Positions 44,699 through 53,732 of a stretch of 64,000 bases of DNA are shown here, one piece after another. The DNA is from Echinimonas agarilytica. GTDB lineage: Bacteria; Pseudomonadota; Gammaproteobacteria; Enterobacterales; Neiellaceae. Position 1 is the stretch's first letter. Every line of letters begins with the position of its first letter. The position numbers and the translations under genes are program-made. A model generated the notes under the pieces. The model worked only from the letters and a program-made list of their open reading frames with translations, had not been told where the DNA came from and ran no database searches. The DNA lies in assembly GCF_023703465.1 (NCBI RefSeq), contig NZ_JAMQGP010000001.1, forward strand, positions 1 to 64,000. Direction: 5' to 3'.

Positions 44699-46063
44699 AT
44701 GCTCAACCAAGATACGATTGTTGCCCAAGCCACCCCTCCAGGACGCGGAGGTGTGGGGATTATTCGGGTTTCTGGTTTAGAGGCAAAAACAGTTGCCCAG
44801 CACATACTCGGCAAAACACCCAAACCTAGGTACGCCGATTACCTGCCATTTAAAGCCAATCAAGAAATCATCGATCAGGGCATCGCACTGTACTTTGTGG
44901 CTCCCAATTCATTTACCGGTGAAGATGTTTTAGAGCTACAAGGCCACGGCGGCCCAATCGTCATGGACATGCTGCTACGTGAAATTTGCACCCTACCCAA
45001 CGTTCGCATGGCCAAACCCGGCGAGTTTAGTGAGCGAGCATTTCTAAACGACAAGCTCGATTTAGCGCAAGCAGAAGCCATTGCCGACTTAATTGATGCC
45101 AACTCAGAGCAAGCCGCTCGATGTGCCCTCAATTCGCTTCAGGGCGCATTCTCAACCGAAATTAATCAACTCGTTGAACAAGTAATTTATTTGCGCTTGT
45201 ACGTAGAAGCCTCTATTGATTTTCCAGATGAAGAAGGCGTTGACTTCATTACCGAAGGCGACGTTGAAGGCAAACTCACCGCGATCATGATCCAGCTAGA
45301 AAAAGTTCAGCAAGAAGCTAAACAGGGCAGTTTGCTTCGCGAAGGCATGAAAGTCGTATTAGCGGGTCGCCCCAATGCAGGCAAATCAAGCTTACTCAAC
45401 GCACTCGCAGGCCGCGAATCGGCAATTGTGACCGAAATTGCAGGCACCACACGTGATGTATTACGCGAACACATTCACATTGATGGCATGCCACTGCACA
45501 TCATCGACACCGCTGGCTTAAGAGACACCGACGACACCGTTGAAAAAATAGGCATCGAGCGCGCTTGGCATGAAATCGACAATGCCGATCTCGTATTGTT
45601 CCTCATCGACAGCACCGAGACAACAGCCGTAGACCCGCACGATATCTGGCCCGAATTCATCGATCGCCTGCCGTCTAGTATGAAGATTACCGTGATCCGC
45701 AATAAAGCAGATTTGTCGGGCGAGCCCATCATTTCTAGCGCCGAAGGTCAGTCGCACGTCATTTCGTTATCGGCAAAATCAGGTACTGGCGTTGAGCAAT
45801 TGCGCGCTCATTTAAAAACCAGCATGGGCTATCAAAGTGCCGTAGAAGGAAAGTTCATGGCGCGCAGACGCCACCTCGATGCGTTAGATCAAGCCCACGC
45901 TCACCTCAGCCAAGGCCTCGCTCAACTCAAAGGCTTTCATGCCGGAGAATTACTAGCCGAAGATCTGCGCCAATGCCAACAATCTTTGAACGAGATCACC
46001 GGCGAATTCACCTCAGACGACTTACTCGGCCGCATTTTCGGAAGTTTCTGTATCGGGAAGTGA
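44699..46063 (+). CDS. mnmE: tRNA modification GTPase MnmE
   Basis: With MnmG it installs the (carboxymethyl)aminomethyl group on U34 of certain tRNAs. The 454 residues have an N-terminal tetrahydrofolate-binding domain ([20 protein letters not shown]), a helical domain, and an inserted G domain with [19 protein letters not shown] and DTAGLRD. They end in the essential C-terminal motif FCIGK. The start at 44699 matches the family; the earlier in-frame start at 44651 is rejected. mnmG, which often follows, is absent: a HEPN-MoxR-VWA cassette is there instead. Confidence 0.97.
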   Translation: MLNQDTIVAQATPPGRGGVGIIRVSGLEAKTVAQHILGKTPKPRYADYLPFKANQEIIDQGIALYFVAPNSFTGEDVLELQGHGGPIVMDMLLREICTLPNVRMAKPGEFSERAFLNDKLDLAQAEAIADLIDANSEQAARCALNSLQGAFSTEINQLVEQVIYLRLYVEASIDFPDEEGVDFITEGDVEGKLTAIMIQLEKVQQEAKQGSLLREGMKVVLAGRPNAGKSSLLNALAGRESAIVTEIAGTTRDVLREHIHIDGMPLHIIDTAGLRDTDDTVEKIGIERAWHEIDNADLVLFLIDSTETTAVDPHDIWPEFIDRLPSSMKITVIRNKADLSGEPIISSAEGQSHVISLSAKSGTGVEQLRAHLKTSMGYQSAVEGKFMARRRHLDALDQAHAHLSQGLAQLKGFHAGELLAEDLRQCQQSLNEITGEFTSDDLLGRIFGSFCIGK

Positions 46064-46150
46064 TGAACGTAAAAAGCTGTGGAGGGGGCTGTCGTATTAA
46101 ATGCTGCTGCGAACCGTCATGCCGTCTCTATTTATTTGTTCACTGTTTCT

Positions 46151-46179
46151 TTGACGTAGAAAATGTTTTTCTAAATACT
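46151..46179 (+). promoter_or_regulatory. Possible promoter of the HEPN-MoxR-VWA cassette
   Basis: TTGACG (46151-46156), a 17-base spacer and AATACT (46174-46179) form a fair sigma-70-type promoter in the 165-base gap between mnmE and the HEPN gene, 49 bases before its ATG. Confidence 0.5.
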
Positions 46180-46228
46180 TCTCAGGTAGCCTTCACAACA
46201 GAGCCTACCAACTTTAGAAAAGCACGTT

Positions 46229-46882
46229 ATGCAGTTTATCGAACTCAAGCACAAACAACGTAAGTTGCGGTCTGGCTTCAATGAAAACCTGAGTTTGCGA
46301 GTGCATAGGGCGCTGAGTTGGTTCGACAAAGCCGAACAAAGTAGTGATGACAGCGACGCACAATTCATTTTTCTGTGGATTGCCTTCAACGCAGCATATG
46401 CCAATGATATTGCCCCCCACCACAAAAGCTCTGAGTTGAATACCACGTCGCAGTTTATTGCGCGGCTGTGTGAGCTTGACAGTGCAGGCAGGCTAAACCA
46501 ACTGGTTTGGAGTCAATTCACCGGGCCTATTCGTGTATTGCTAGACAACCCCTATGTTTTTCAACCATTCTGGGACCACCAAAATGGTCAACCGGCAAGT
46601 CGCCACTGGGAAGAAGTGTTTTGTGCCGCGAAAGCCGCTGCTAATGCAGCTATGGGGCGGCAAGATACGGCGCAGATTATTGGTATTGTGCTGGCTCGTC
46701 TTTATACCCTCAGAAACCAGTTGATGCATGGCGGCGCCACTTGGAATAGCAGCGTCAATCGCCATCAGATCCGCGATTGCGTTTGTATTCTCAATGAGCT
46801 GGTGCCACTGGTCATTGATATCATGATGGATCACGGCGACCAAATCTGGGGAGACCCCTATTACCCGGTCATCAAAGACTAA
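46229..46882 (+). CDS. HEPN-domain protein, putative RNase
   Basis: The 217-residue helical protein starts with a basic region, then AQFIFLWIAFNAAYAND at about 44-60, a pattern typical of ApeA-like HEPN proteins. Near the end, the segment TLRNQLMHGG holds Arg162-Asn163 and His167, an intact Rx4H motif with the following Asn that marks catalytically competent HEPN ribonucleases. No nucleotidyltransferase (MNT) partner is adjacent. It is the first gene of a three-gene cassette: the MoxR ATPase starts 39 bases later. In known systems HEPN proteins act as RNA-cleaving effectors; that role here is inferred. Confidence 0.78.
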   Translation: MQFIELKHKQRKLRSGFNENLSLRVHRALSWFDKAEQSSDDSDAQFIFLWIAFNAAYANDIAPHHKSSELNTTSQFIARLCELDSAGRLNQLVWSQFTGPIRVLLDNPYVFQPFWDHQNGQPASRHWEEVFCAAKAAANAAMGRQDTAQIIGIVLARLYTLRNQLMHGGATWNSSVNRHQIRDCVCILNELVPLVIDIMMDHGDQIWGDPYYPVIKD

Positions 46883-46921
46883 ACCATCTATTCGAATTAA
46901 ATTTTTTCAGTTGAGAGAAGT

Positions 46922-48892
46922 ATGAAAGAAACGATTCAGGCGTTATTAACGCAACTTAATCATGGCTTGGTTGGGCGCGAAGAAACCTTACGAGCAACAC
47001 TGCTGACACTCCTTGCAGGTGAAAACATTGTGTTGATAGGCCCTCCAGGCACAGGAAAAAGTCTGATTGCGAGAAAGATCGCTCAGAGTCTTGGGCAAGC
47101 AGACACAGAAGCGGGTTATTTTGAATATCTGCTCACCAAGTTTTCCACGCCTGAGGAAATTTTTGGCCCGCTTTCTATTTCAGATCTCAAAGAAAACCGT
47201 TTCAAGCGCAATACACAAGGCTATTTGCCTTCTGTGCGAGTGGCATTTTTAGACGAGGTGTTTAAAGCAAGTTCGTCGATTCTCAATGCACTGCTGACCA
47301 TTCTCAATGAGCGTATCTTTCATAATGGGGCTGTTGCTGAACAAGTGCCATTGCGAGGACTTATTGCGGCGTCGAACGAGCTGCCTACCGATCAGGAAGA
47401 GCTAAGTGCTCTGTACGACCGTTTTTTGGTGCGCAGCTTTGTCGATTACATCCATCAAGATCAGCTGGGTGAGTTACTCAACCTCAGCGCTCAAAACAAC
47501 TCGATAACCGCATTTGATCTTCAGACACTGCAGCAAATACACACGCTTGCGGAACAGGTTACAATGCCCTCGGGCGTTCAACAGGCGCTGCTGAATATAT
47601 GGGCCGCACACGCAGAAGCATTTAAAGAGGACCGCAGCGAACAATTGTCTGATCGGCGTTTCACCAAAATTGCTCACCTCCTGCGAGTTTCAGCGGCGAC
47701 CAACGGACGGCCTAAGGTCGATCTATCCGACCTATTACTGCTCAAAGATTGTTTGTGGAACCGCCATGAAAATGCCGCCACAGTCAAAGAGCTTGTACTC
47801 ACTGAACTGCGAGCATTCAGTTGGCCGGTGGAGTTAGATGAAGCCGAGAGCGAAGTCATTCCGCAAGAACAGAATTGCATTTCAGAGCTGCACGCCAAGA
47901 TCAAAGGGCTGCGCGGAATCGGAACACATGAAGACCCATTTCTCATCGCCAACCACAATGATTTGGGGATTATGCATCGCTCAGATGTTGGACAAGGCGG
48001 TCATCATTTCCGCCAAACAGAACATATTGATTTGTCTGACCACAGCCACTGGACCGATATCGCCTTTAAAGGACATTACGATGGCGGTGGATTTAGTATC
48101 ACCTACAAAAAAGAAGACAATCTGTGGCGCGAGCTATTTAGCATTGTCGATCAGGGGTCAACCGTAACGGACCTAGTGCTGTGTGATTTACGGCTAGCCA
48201 ATAAGCTGGTGCAAGGTCGTATTGAGCGTTGTACCACAGATATAGCGCCATTAGTTTGCTCAGCTACGGCAAGTGTTATTCAAAACTGCTGCATTAACAT
48301 GACGCAAGCTTGGTTCCAGTTCGCAAACGGCTGGGCTGGCCATTCGTACTTTAGCCCCAATAGCTATGAGCGAATTGTCGCAGGCGTATGTTTGGAGCTG
48401 AACAAGCAAAGCCAAGTTCTTAATTGTTTTGTTGCGGGCCAGGTCAAACCCCAGTCCAACAGCTCCTTTGTGGGGATTGCCGCGAGCAGTAACGCCAGCG
48501 GCATCCATCGATGTGCCGTGGGTGTGATGGAGGTCCACTCCATGAGAAATCGTATCTGTAGTTCAGACAGCCAAGAATTTAATCGTCAGCCAAAATCATC
48601 TCAAGATTCCAATCCCGAGCTCAAACACAACACCTTAAATGTATCAATTGACAGCAATTCAGGCACTGACGATCCCAATGGACCCGATGGCAAAACCATT
48701 GCCGCAGCTCAGTTTAACCAAAGCTATCTCGAATACACCTTGGAGTGGGACTTTGACACTATATGGCAATGGAATGAGGACACCGATCAACCCGTACTTC
48801 GCTCGCCCCAAAGTACTTTTGCAGGTGGCATCAGCAGTGGCGAGCACATCGACTTGTTGAGTCAGCAAGTACGCAACAATATTTGGCTGTAA
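46922..48892 (+). CDS. MoxR/RavA-like AAA+ ATPase with C-terminal GLUG-like beta-helix
   Basis: The 656 residues fall into two parts. Residues 1-300 are a RavA-type MoxR AAA+ module: Walker A GPPGTGKS (40-47), Walker B VAFLDEVFKA (107-116), sensor 1 IAASNELP (148-155), arginine-finger region LYDRFLVRS (164-172) and the lid DRRFTKIAHLLRVSAATNGR (244-263). Residues 330-630 are unrelated to RavA. GIGTHEDPFLIANHNDL, HIDLSDHSHWTDI and YDGGGFSITY, and the closing WDFDTIWQWNEDTDQPVLR, are the hallmarks of GLUG-type beta-helix segments normally found in secreted adhesins. There is no signal peptide, so this module should be cytoplasmic here. MoxR ATPases act as chaperones for VWA partners, and one follows six bases later. 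Confidence 0.85.
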   Translation: MKETIQALLTQLNHGLVGREETLRATLLTLLAGENIVLIGPPGTGKSLIARKIAQSLGQADTEAGYFEYLLTKFSTPEEIFGPLSISDLKENRFKRNTQGYLPSVRVAFLDEVFKASSSILNALLTILNERIFHNGAVAEQVPLRGLIAASNELPTDQEELSALYDRFLVRSFVDYIHQDQLGELLNLSAQNNSITAFDLQTLQQIHTLAEQVTMPSGVQQALLNIWAAHAEAFKEDRSEQLSDRRFTKIAHLLRVSAATNGRPKVDLSDLLLLKDCLWNRHENAATVKELVLTELRAFSWPVELDEAESEVIPQEQNCISELHAKIKGLRGIGTHEDPFLIANHNDLGIMHRSDVGQGGHHFRQTEHIDLSDHSHWTDIAFKGHYDGGGFSITYKKEDNLWRELFSIVDQGSTVTDLVLCDLRLANKLVQGRIERCTTDIAPLVCSATASVIQNCCINMTQAWFQFANGWAGHSYFSPNSYERIVAGVCLELNKQSQVLNCFVAGQVKPQSNSSFVGIAASSNASGIHRCAVGVMEVHSMRNRICSSDSQEFNRQPKSSQDSNPELKHNTLNVSIDSNSGTDDPNGPDGKTIAAAQFNQSYLEYTLEWDFDTIWQWNEDTDQPVLRSPQSTFAGGISSGEHIDLLSQQVRNNIWL

Positions 48893-48898
48893 TTCGAC

Positions 48899-50545
48899 AT
48901 GTTTGGTTTAATTGCTCCAGCACTCGGTCCACTTGCGGCAGCAGCTTACGCGGCTTTACCTGTTGGCTTTAAAGCTCTGAAATACTTTGTTGATGATACT
49001 TTCCGCGACAAAGTGGTGCCGGTACCCGGCAGTGTGGTTTATTGCGACTTATGGGTTGCCGTCGAACATTCGGGGATTTACGTCGATGACGGGCAGATGT
49101 CGAATATTGTAGTGGAAGGCTTCGCCGATGGTGCCGTGAGGCTTTGCAATGCCGCTAGCTTCACCTCAAAAAGCACCATGGGTCGCAAGATTTATGTCTC
49201 TTGCGACGACGACGGTGCGGTAGGACACCCAACTGTGGCGGAAGCATCTCATGCGTGCGTTGGCGAGCGTTCTTTCTACGGGCTGGTGTTCAACAACTGC
49301 CACGAATTTTCTGAAAAGTGCGTTCGCACCATTGCTGATACTCAGGTCAATACATCGCTCCTCGAGCGCATCATGCCGCTTCCATCAGACGAATCGTGGG
49401 AGCCTACATTAAAGTCACTCAAAAATAGCGCCAAACAAAAGTTAGGAGCCAACAAATGGCGGCTTTGGGACTGGCAGCAGGAACAGTCTGAGCCAATAAC
49501 GCCCGAGCCAGATTGGCAAGCACACACCCAAGCGTATGAACAATTGCCATTGAATGAGCAAAGCATCGAATTCATTCGCTCAGAATTGGCAGATTTGCAG
49601 GCGTATCAGCAAGAAATATGCGATGAGGCGATCCCTAATGAGATTCATCAAAAGCTGCATGCTCTGGATCATCTTCTGACGGATATTTCCAAAGTTTATC
49701 ATGAGCTCAGCGGTGTGATTTCATTGCTTCCCAGTGCTAACTTTACCTATGCGCAGCTTAAGCCCTGCCAATCTGATTTACGCTCTTTGGCCGAACACCT
49801 GCAAAGTAATGATGCCATTCAATCACTCGTGAAAAAAATGGGTCGCTTTTATATCAGTGAGGGAAAAAAGCGTCACAGTCGTGTGCCCAAAGCCAGCAAG
49901 AATGAGGTACACGGGACGCATCTAAGCGACGATCTGATGCGCATGCTGCCCAGCGAATTAGTCCACTTGGAAGATGAAACACTTGAAACGCTGTTTTATT
50001 CACGCCTAATAGAAAAGAACCTACTGACTTATCAACTCGCAGGTTCAGACATTAACACCACCGATGAAGCTATTAAGAACAATACCCGAACAGGCCCTAT
50101 TGTCGCCTGTCTTGATACTTCAGGCAGCATGAATGGCATACCAATTGCCAAAGCCAAAGCTCTACTGCTTGCTATCAATAACATTCTTGAGAAGGAAAAG
50201 CGTGCACTGCACGTCATTCTATTTGGCGCTGCCGGAGAATTGTCTGAGTGGCAAGTGACCACCGCAACAGACATTCCATCGCTGATGCATTTCCTGCAAA
50301 AAGGTTATGGCGGAGGCACCGACTTTGAGCCCCCTCTGACTCGTGCATGTGAAGTCATTGAAACCTGCTCAGATTACAATAAGGCAGATATCTTGATGAT
50401 TACCGATGGCGAATGCGATTTAACAGAGGCTTTTCAGAGCAAACTTGAAGCCAAAAAAGAGCTGTTAGATTTCAGTATTTACACGGTTTTGTGTGCCGGT
50501 CATCGACAAGCCGATGACTTTAGTGATGAAGTGCTTTCAATTTGA
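48899..50545 (+). CDS. ViaA-like VWA protein with N-terminal LRAT/NlpC-like domain
   Basis: The 548 residues begin with a hydrophobic stretch (1-24), then a domain (about 40-150) with VEHSGIYVDDG (His57) and FNNCHEFSEKCV (Cys134). The His...Asn-Cys arrangement resembles the LRAT/H-rev107 branch of permuted papain-like enzymes. A helical middle follows. Residues about 345-548 are VWA, with ViaA-like lead-in LLTYQLAGSDI and a complete MIDAS: DTSGSM (406-411), GGTDFE (Thr474) and ITDGE (Asp503). The stop of the MoxR gene is six bases upstream and no Shine-Dalgarno is visible, so translation is probably coupled. It is the last gene of the cassette and ends in a convergent terminator. Confidence 0.82.
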   Translation: MFGLIAPALGPLAAAAYAALPVGFKALKYFVDDTFRDKVVPVPGSVVYCDLWVAVEHSGIYVDDGQMSNIVVEGFADGAVRLCNAASFTSKSTMGRKIYVSCDDDGAVGHPTVAEASHACVGERSFYGLVFNNCHEFSEKCVRTIADTQVNTSLLERIMPLPSDESWEPTLKSLKNSAKQKLGANKWRLWDWQQEQSEPITPEPDWQAHTQAYEQLPLNEQSIEFIRSELADLQAYQQEICDEAIPNEIHQKLHALDHLLTDISKVYHELSGVISLLPSANFTYAQLKPCQSDLRSLAEHLQSNDAIQSLVKKMGRFYISEGKKRHSRVPKASKNEVHGTHLSDDLMRMLPSELVHLEDETLETLFYSRLIEKNLLTYQLAGSDINTTDEAIKNNTRTGPIVACLDTSGSMNGIPIAKAKALLLAINNILEKEKRALHVILFGAAGELSEWQVTTATDIPSLMHFLQKGYGGGTDFEPPLTRACEVIETCSDYNKADILMITDGECDLTEAFQSKLEAKKELLDFSIYTVLCAGHRQADDFSDEVLSI

Positions 50546-50647
50546 TGCATTGCGGATGAATTCAAACCAACAGCATTAAGTGACTTATCACTGACAACAT
50601 AAATTCTATCTAATAAGCCCACTCTCTCAGATGCTAATTTCAATGAG

Positions 50648-50680
50648 TAAGAACGGCTGGGAAGAACCCAGCCGTTCTTA
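50648..50680. terminator. Convergent terminator, VWA gene / secreted hydrolase gene
   Basis: Two perfect 14-base arms (50648-50661 and 50667-50680) flank a five-base loop between convergent genes. The A/T ends of the stem give short T-stretches in both directions. Confidence 0.75.
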
Positions 50681-50699
50681 AGGGTTTGAACACCCTCTG

Positions 50700-53600
50700 T
50701 TATTGAAATTTCAGTTTCTGAGTATCGGATGTTGAGCAATTCGCTTGGATCACATTGGTTCCACCAGCAGTATCGCTCCCTTCGGTATCGACACACAGGC
50801 CACTATGCTTGTTCACTAATCGAAAATAACCATCACCCACGTCATCCAAGGTAAACAATTTGTTCTCGCCTAGGCTACAGTTCCATTGCTGTATGTTTCC
50901 ACCCTCAGCTTTAGACCAAGCTCTCACCTCCATACATTTGCCTGAGTTCTGGTTTTTGATCTGATAAAAGCCGTCGTCTTGAGCAATCATCTGCCAATGC
51001 TTGGTTGGCATATCCGAACAAGCCCACTGCTGAATATTATCGCCATTGTCCAGTTTGCTTTTAGCCACTTCCAAACATTGATTGTGTTTAAACACAAGCT
51101 GAGTAAACCCAGACGGAGGCGTAATTCCAGCAACACTATCGTCCAACGAGAATTGCTCCCAAGAACCAATTCGGCTTGCCGCAGCATATAGTGGACGCGC
51201 CGGGCCAGAATGCGCTTCAGCTTTGACGTAAAGTCCCATGGATTTAGACCATAGAGCGAAGTTTGATGCGTCTACATCAACCCACACAAATTTAGCCTCG
51301 TCGGTGATCTCTTGGGTATCAGTATCTCCGCGCACTAGATCCGGTTGTGTGTATACATAACCATAACGATTAGGGTCGGCCTTCACGTAATAACCATTTG
51401 CAGCTCTCAGCGCAATATAACCATTGCCTGCATCAACCACTTCAAAGCCTTGTGATGCGGCCGCTTCGTTTGCTGTGAGCGGACTCAAACTTACGGGAAG
51501 TGACTCATCAGCTTGAACAAATTTGCCGTTTACATTGGCTTTAAACTGAATGGTCTGCCCCACGGGAGCATTTCCCGCTAAGGGTTGTGCTATCGCATCT
51601 GGCAGGCTAAAGAAGGTAAATGTATGGGGTAGGACATATTCGTTGTATTCAAATAGGCCTCTGTCATTCAAGTTTTTGAGGGGCGTTCCCTCAAATTTCA
51701 CATTGTCAAAATGGAAGAATCGAACGTAACCCACATTGTCAGTGGTTTTGTCCTCAATCCCTTTAATGACGCTGGGCAGGTAAGGCGTCTCATGAATCTC
51801 AAAGTCTTTAAAGGTTTTGTCACTTAACAGACTGGTTAACCCTGTGAGGTCGCCTTGACGGTCATTCCAAAGTTGCAGGTTGAATAAAATGACTTCTTTT
51901 CCCCAGAACTCAAAGTTTTCAAAATGGCCACCTAAATGTTGCTCCAACTGACCTAATTGCAAACGACTATTGAACACCCCGTGATTTTTACCAAAGGTGG
52001 TTTCGTCACGCCTGTTCGAGCTCCAAACTGTATGGTTATAGGTTTTACTTTGAGCGGCTTTGGTATTGACCGACCAGCCAAACTGAAAACTAGGGCCATT
52101 ATGCTCGTTGAAGCTGGTATTTTGCTCCATGGTATAGGTTTCATGAATATAGGTGATGTCATCATCATTGGTGAGCAAGTTGCCGCGATACACAATAGAT
52201 TCGCCTGATCCAGCTTGATAAGTCCCGCCGCCATAACCCACATCTTTGTGGTTCAAGAGCTCTGCCGTGGACGACTTAAATGCCGTTGCCATTCGGCCCC
52301 CAATATTAGTAAAGCCTTCAAAGGTCACCTTGCTGGCGTTATTTCCCTCCACGTAAAAATGAGTGCTCCAATACCGGTCTTCAATGCCCCAAGGGTTGTT
52401 GGCAATAGCGCGAGTCCGCGCCCAAGGTGTTCTTGTTTCATCAGAGCCTGTATAGCCCGTACTGGTATCGTCATACACGATAAACATTTCATCGGAATAT
52501 ATGGCGCGCCCCCATAGCTTCATGTCTGCAATGGGGTTTTTAATAAAGATGCCGTAATGCAGATAAGCATCTCCGGGCGCATAAACTTCTCTGGCCTGTT
52601 CATTGGCATCGGGGCCATAGTGCTGATAGCGACTATTCGGCAAGTGAATGCCAGCACCAATCGCCACTAATGCTCCGTTTTCAAATTCTTTAATTTGCCC
52701 TTCTGGTGCCGAGGCAGGAGCCTGATGGACTGGATTTACAAAGATAAAAAGAGGGGACTCGATGATAGTGCCAGCTCGGCCTGTGACTTCATCATCCCAA
52801 GCGCTGCGATTCATCGACACTCGATAATGGCGCGCCACATCGGAACTACCAGGCAGTTCAATTTCCAGCGTATTGTTGTCGACTAATGTCATGCTCAAAG
52901 GAGCAGGATGAATCTCGACATCACTCATATTAATGGGGCCAGAGAGAGCCGCAGAATTAAGAAGTTGGACTTGAACGGTGACATTACGAGTGGACTCAAA
53001 ATTAGTCCAGTGTTTCTGATGCACAGTTCGGCCAGGATTATTGGCGTTCGGGCCATAATTAGAATAGCCATAGGGTTTGTGAGAGCCAGAATGCTCTGGC
53101 TCATCTTGAGCTAAGAAGTTTCGAATTTGTGGGCGAGTTTCATAGGTTGGTGAAGACAAGAAAGCATCATTCGAATCGGCTTCTTTGACCTTGATATCAA
53201 AAAACGTTGAAACCCTTGTTGCCTTGCCCTGAGAAGGATCGGCTGGAGTTTGATCTTGCAGCTCACTAAACGTGATGTTTTGCCCTGACGTTACCGACTT
53301 CTTGGTATAAGTTTTGGGAGCACGGATACCCGGAACCTCTTGATACACTTCTAAGGTATCTTTCGTGCCCACTAACCGCACCGGCACGCTTGCCTTGTTT
53401 CCACTGAGTGTTACAGCCACCACACGCAAATTTTTAGTGAGGTCACGATTATAGCCAGTTTGACTCCATGAAGTGCGATTTGCAGGCACAGATTCAATAT
53501 CTTTCCAGCTAGAATCGTCTTCGTTTAAACGTTGAATCTTAAATTCAATTTCATCTTGAGAGTTATCAACCCAGTGCAACTCAATGTAATCATGTGGCGC

Positions 53601-53732
53601 TGGGTTATAGTAATAAACATCTGATGGCGCGGAGGCATAGGCCGACAGACTTGGACTGGACAACGCCGCTACAGCAATACTTTTTGCCAGTAAACTTTTA
53701 AACAGTGCTTTGTGGTTTGATTTGGAAATCAT
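50700..53732 (-). CDS. Secreted multidomain glycan-active protein (beta-helix hydrolase-like, fascin-like, ricin-B lectin)
   Basis: The 1010 residues start with a signal peptide (about 1-34, ending SAYASA) and a fibronectin-III-like domain (about 42-122, IELHWVDNSQDEIEFKIQRL). A large core (about 270-700) recalls GH49/GH28-type beta-helix hydrolases: VEIHPAPLSMTLVDNNTLEI, SPLFIFVNP, GALVAIGAGIHLP, GDAYLHYGIFIKN. Catalytic residues could not be placed. Residues 724-868 are a fascin-like trefoil (NGYYVKADPN, GSWEQFSL), and 869-1010 a ricin-B lectin with QxW repeats (NIQQWACS, NIQQWNCS). GAGGAAACC precedes the ATG. It lies downstream of a TonB receptor and two glycan-binding-like lipoproteins, so it probably degrades the polysaccharide they handle. 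The family assignment is tentative. Confidence 0.65.
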   Translation of the reverse strand: MISKSNHKALFKSLLAKSIAVAALSSPSLSAYASAPSDVYYYNPAPHDYIELHWVDNSQDEIEFKIQRLNEDDSSWKDIESVPANRTSWSQTGYNRDLTKNLRVVAVTLSGNKASVPVRLVGTKDTLEVYQEVPGIRAPKTYTKKSVTSGQNITFSELQDQTPADPSQGKATRVSTFFDIKVKEADSNDAFLSSPTYETRPQIRNFLAQDEPEHSGSHKPYGYSNYGPNANNPGRTVHQKHWTNFESTRNVTVQVQLLNSAALSGPINMSDVEIHPAPLSMTLVDNNTLEIELPGSSDVARHYRVSMNRSAWDDEVTGRAGTIIESPLFIFVNPVHQAPASAPEGQIKEFENGALVAIGAGIHLPNSRYQHYGPDANEQAREVYAPGDAYLHYGIFIKNPIADMKLWGRAIYSDEMFIVYDDTSTGYTGSDETRTPWARTRAIANNPWGIEDRYWSTHFYVEGNNASKVTFEGFTNIGGRMATAFKSSTAELLNHKDVGYGGGTYQAGSGESIVYRGNLLTNDDDITYIHETYTMEQNTSFNEHNGPSFQFGWSVNTKAAQSKTYNHTVWSSNRRDETTFGKNHGVFNSRLQLGQLEQHLGGHFENFEFWGKEVILFNLQLWNDRQGDLTGLTSLLSDKTFKDFEIHETPYLPSVIKGIEDKTTDNVGYVRFFHFDNVKFEGTPLKNLNDRGLFEYNEYVLPHTFTFFSLPDAIAQPLAGNAPVGQTIQFKANVNGKFVQADESLPVSLSPLTANEAAASQGFEVVDAGNGYIALRAANGYYVKADPNRYGYVYTQPDLVRGDTDTQEITDEAKFVWVDVDASNFALWSKSMGLYVKAEAHSGPARPLYAAASRIGSWEQFSLDDSVAGITPPSGFTQLVFKHNQCLEVAKSKLDNGDNIQQWACSDMPTKHWQMIAQDDGFYQIKNQNSGKCMEVRAWSKAEGGNIQQWNCSLGENKLFTLDDVGDGYFRLVNKHSGLCVDTEGSDTAGGTNVIQANCSTSDTQKLKFQ

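Noticed and set aside
45973..46263. 96-codon cysteine-rich frame spanning the end of mnmE and the start of the HEPN gene
   Set aside because: It lies mostly inside two well-supported genes in another frame, and its composition looks like a shadow.
46229..46882. HEPN gene as half of a classical HEPN-MNT toxin-antitoxin pair
   Set aside because: No nucleotidyltransferase motif is found in the neighbouring genes; the partners are a MoxR ATPase and a VWA protein.
46064..50699. Prophage or insertion sequence carrying the HEPN-MoxR-VWA cassette
   Set aside because: No integrase, transposase, terminal repeats or tRNA attachment site is visible at either edge.
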